In this document: positions 63,270 through 64,000 of the stretch, piece by piece
Numbering within the stretch: position 1 is the first letter of the stretch
How the letters are laid out: the number at the start of each line of letters is the position of its first letter
Assembly: GCA_024666565.1 (NCBI GenBank)
Contig: CP088295.1
Span: 2,790,001-2,854,000, forward strand
Length of the DNA stretch: 64,000 nt
Direction of reading: 5' to 3'
Origin: Svornostia abyssi
GTDB lineage: Bacteria; Actinomycetota; Thermoleophilia; Solirubrobacterales; Solirubrobacteraceae
Program-made: the position numbers and the translations under genes
Notes under the pieces: model-generated
The model's database searches: none
Told to the model about the DNA's origin: nothing
The model's input: the letters and a program-made list of their open reading frames with translations, nothing else

Positions 63270-64000
63270 TCAGAGGTCGAGGACGAGCGGCCCGCGCGCG
63301 CAGCGCGAGACGCAGGGCATGAGCGCGTCGCCGGCGGCGCGCTCGTCGGCGGTCAGGAAGACGTCGCGGTGGTCGGGCGTGCCGTCCACGACGGGTGTGC
63401 GGCACTCGCCGCAGACGCCCTGGCGGCAGAGGTACGGGACCTCGATGCCCCGGTCCTCCAGCGCCTCCAGCAGCGTGAGCTCCTCCGGGACGTCGATCAC
63501 CTCATCGGTGCTCTTCAGCCGCACGCTGAACGGCCGGCGCGGAGCTTCGTCGAGGGCGAACCGCTCGAGGTGCAGGCGGCTCTCGGGCCAACCGAGCGTC
63601 CGCGCGAGTCCGAGGACCGCGTCCATCATCGGCGCAGGTCCGCAGACGGAGAGGTGGGTGCCGAGCGGCTGGTCGGTCAGGCGCTCGCGCAGCCCGGCCA
63701 GCAGCGCGCTGCCGTCCTCGTCGACGTACGTGCGCACCGCATCGGGGCAGACCGTCGTCAGGTCGTCGAGCAGGGCCGCGTGCTCGGGCGCGCGGAAGGC
63801 GTAGTGCAGCTCGAAGGGGGACACGCTCGCGCAGCAGCGCATGCGCGTAGGAGACGAACGGCGTGATCCCGATGCCGCCCGCCACCAGGACGTGGCGGGC
63901 TGCGGCGCGGTCCGGTGCGAAGAGGTTGTGCGGCGGCTCGATCTCGATGACGTCGCCCCAGCGCACCCGCTCGTGCATGCCGAGCGACCCGCCGCGGCCT
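63270..64000 (-). pseudogene. PDR/VanB-type 2Fe-2S flavin reductase, partial and frameshifted
   Basis: The gene runs in from the right edge (GRGGSLGMHERVRWGDVIEI, HVLVAGGIGITPFVSYAHAL: flavin/NAD-binding reductase region) and ends with a plant-type 2Fe-2S domain containing CRQGVCGECRT and a distal Cys in LMPCVSRC. A single extra C in the run at 63816-63820 breaks the frame at RERV/PFELHYAFR. This layout (reductase then C-terminal ferredoxin) is the phthalate-dioxygenase-reductase/VanB type and is the electron-transfer partner of DUF3445 enzymes. Confidence 0.8.

Overview
The window is GC-rich actinobacterial DNA. The LexA boxes are of the CGAAC-N4-GTTCG type, GTG starts and ATGA/GTGA gene overlaps are frequent, and many genes look leaderless. 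The LLM-SCP2, eutBC, MMPL, DnaE2 and DUF6504 content would fit a Thermoleophilia/Solirubrobacterales-like soil actinomycete, but that placement is inference from style and gene families, not from a marker phylogeny.

Region 1 (1 to about 18,064) is accessory DNA ending at the 3' end of a tRNA-Leu(GAG) gene on the minus strand (18065-18152). It has two parts. The first (about 1-10.8 kb) is defence-like cargo: a compact Gabija-type pair (OLD/TOPRIM nuclease plus a 355-residue UvrD-like helicase), a pair of overlapping two-TM/coiled-coil genes, a secreted protein, an XRE regulator, and a nucleotidyltransferase-HTH pair downstream of a perfect LexA box. Several of its proteins are unrecognised. 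The second (about 10.9-18.2 kb) is a tightly overlapped co-directional transfer operon: small membrane proteins, a VirD4/TraD-like coupling ATPase, a replication-relaxation protein, a phage-type adenine methyltransferase, a coiled-coil protein and a large serine integrase. The integrase reading frame runs through a terminator hairpin and into the antisense of the tRNA. No T4SS channel genes are seen, so within the window this looks like a mobilizable element or one edge of an ICE. Its left end lies outside.

Region 2 (18.2-30.9 kb) is an SOS neighbourhood on the chromosome: lexA, a zinc-ribbon gene, rnpB, an LLM monooxygenase-SCP2 fusion, a LysE-type exporter, dinB-imuB-DUF6504, a GAF protein, a pilin-like secreted protein, MazEF and dnaE2. 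LexA boxes precede lexA, dinB and dnaE2.

Region 3 (30.9-58 kb) is mostly housekeeping and metabolism: cytochrome c, a c-di-AMP (ydaO-type) riboswitch in front of an unknown single-TM protein, glutamine synthetase, an MMPL transporter, a DUF255/YyaL protein, a TAP-type secreted peptidase, RidA, acyl-CoA synthetase and dehydrogenase, Fpg/NUDIX, ethanolamine ammonia-lyase, a HerA-like ATPase, sucCD with a ferredoxin, a secreted glycosidase-like protein and VapBC.

Region 4 (58.1-64 kb, running off the right edge) is a minus-strand operon that looks like an oxidative methylated-amine demethylation module: a PDR/VanB-type reductase, a DUF3445 heme N-demethylase, an acyl-CoA-dehydrogenase-fold flavoprotein, a DUF1989-GcvT fusion resembling TMAO demethylase, and an HpaC-like flavin reductase.

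At least seven single-base frame breaks disrupt otherwise intact backbone genes, several of them in homopolymers. This suggests residual assembly indels rather than true pseudogenes.
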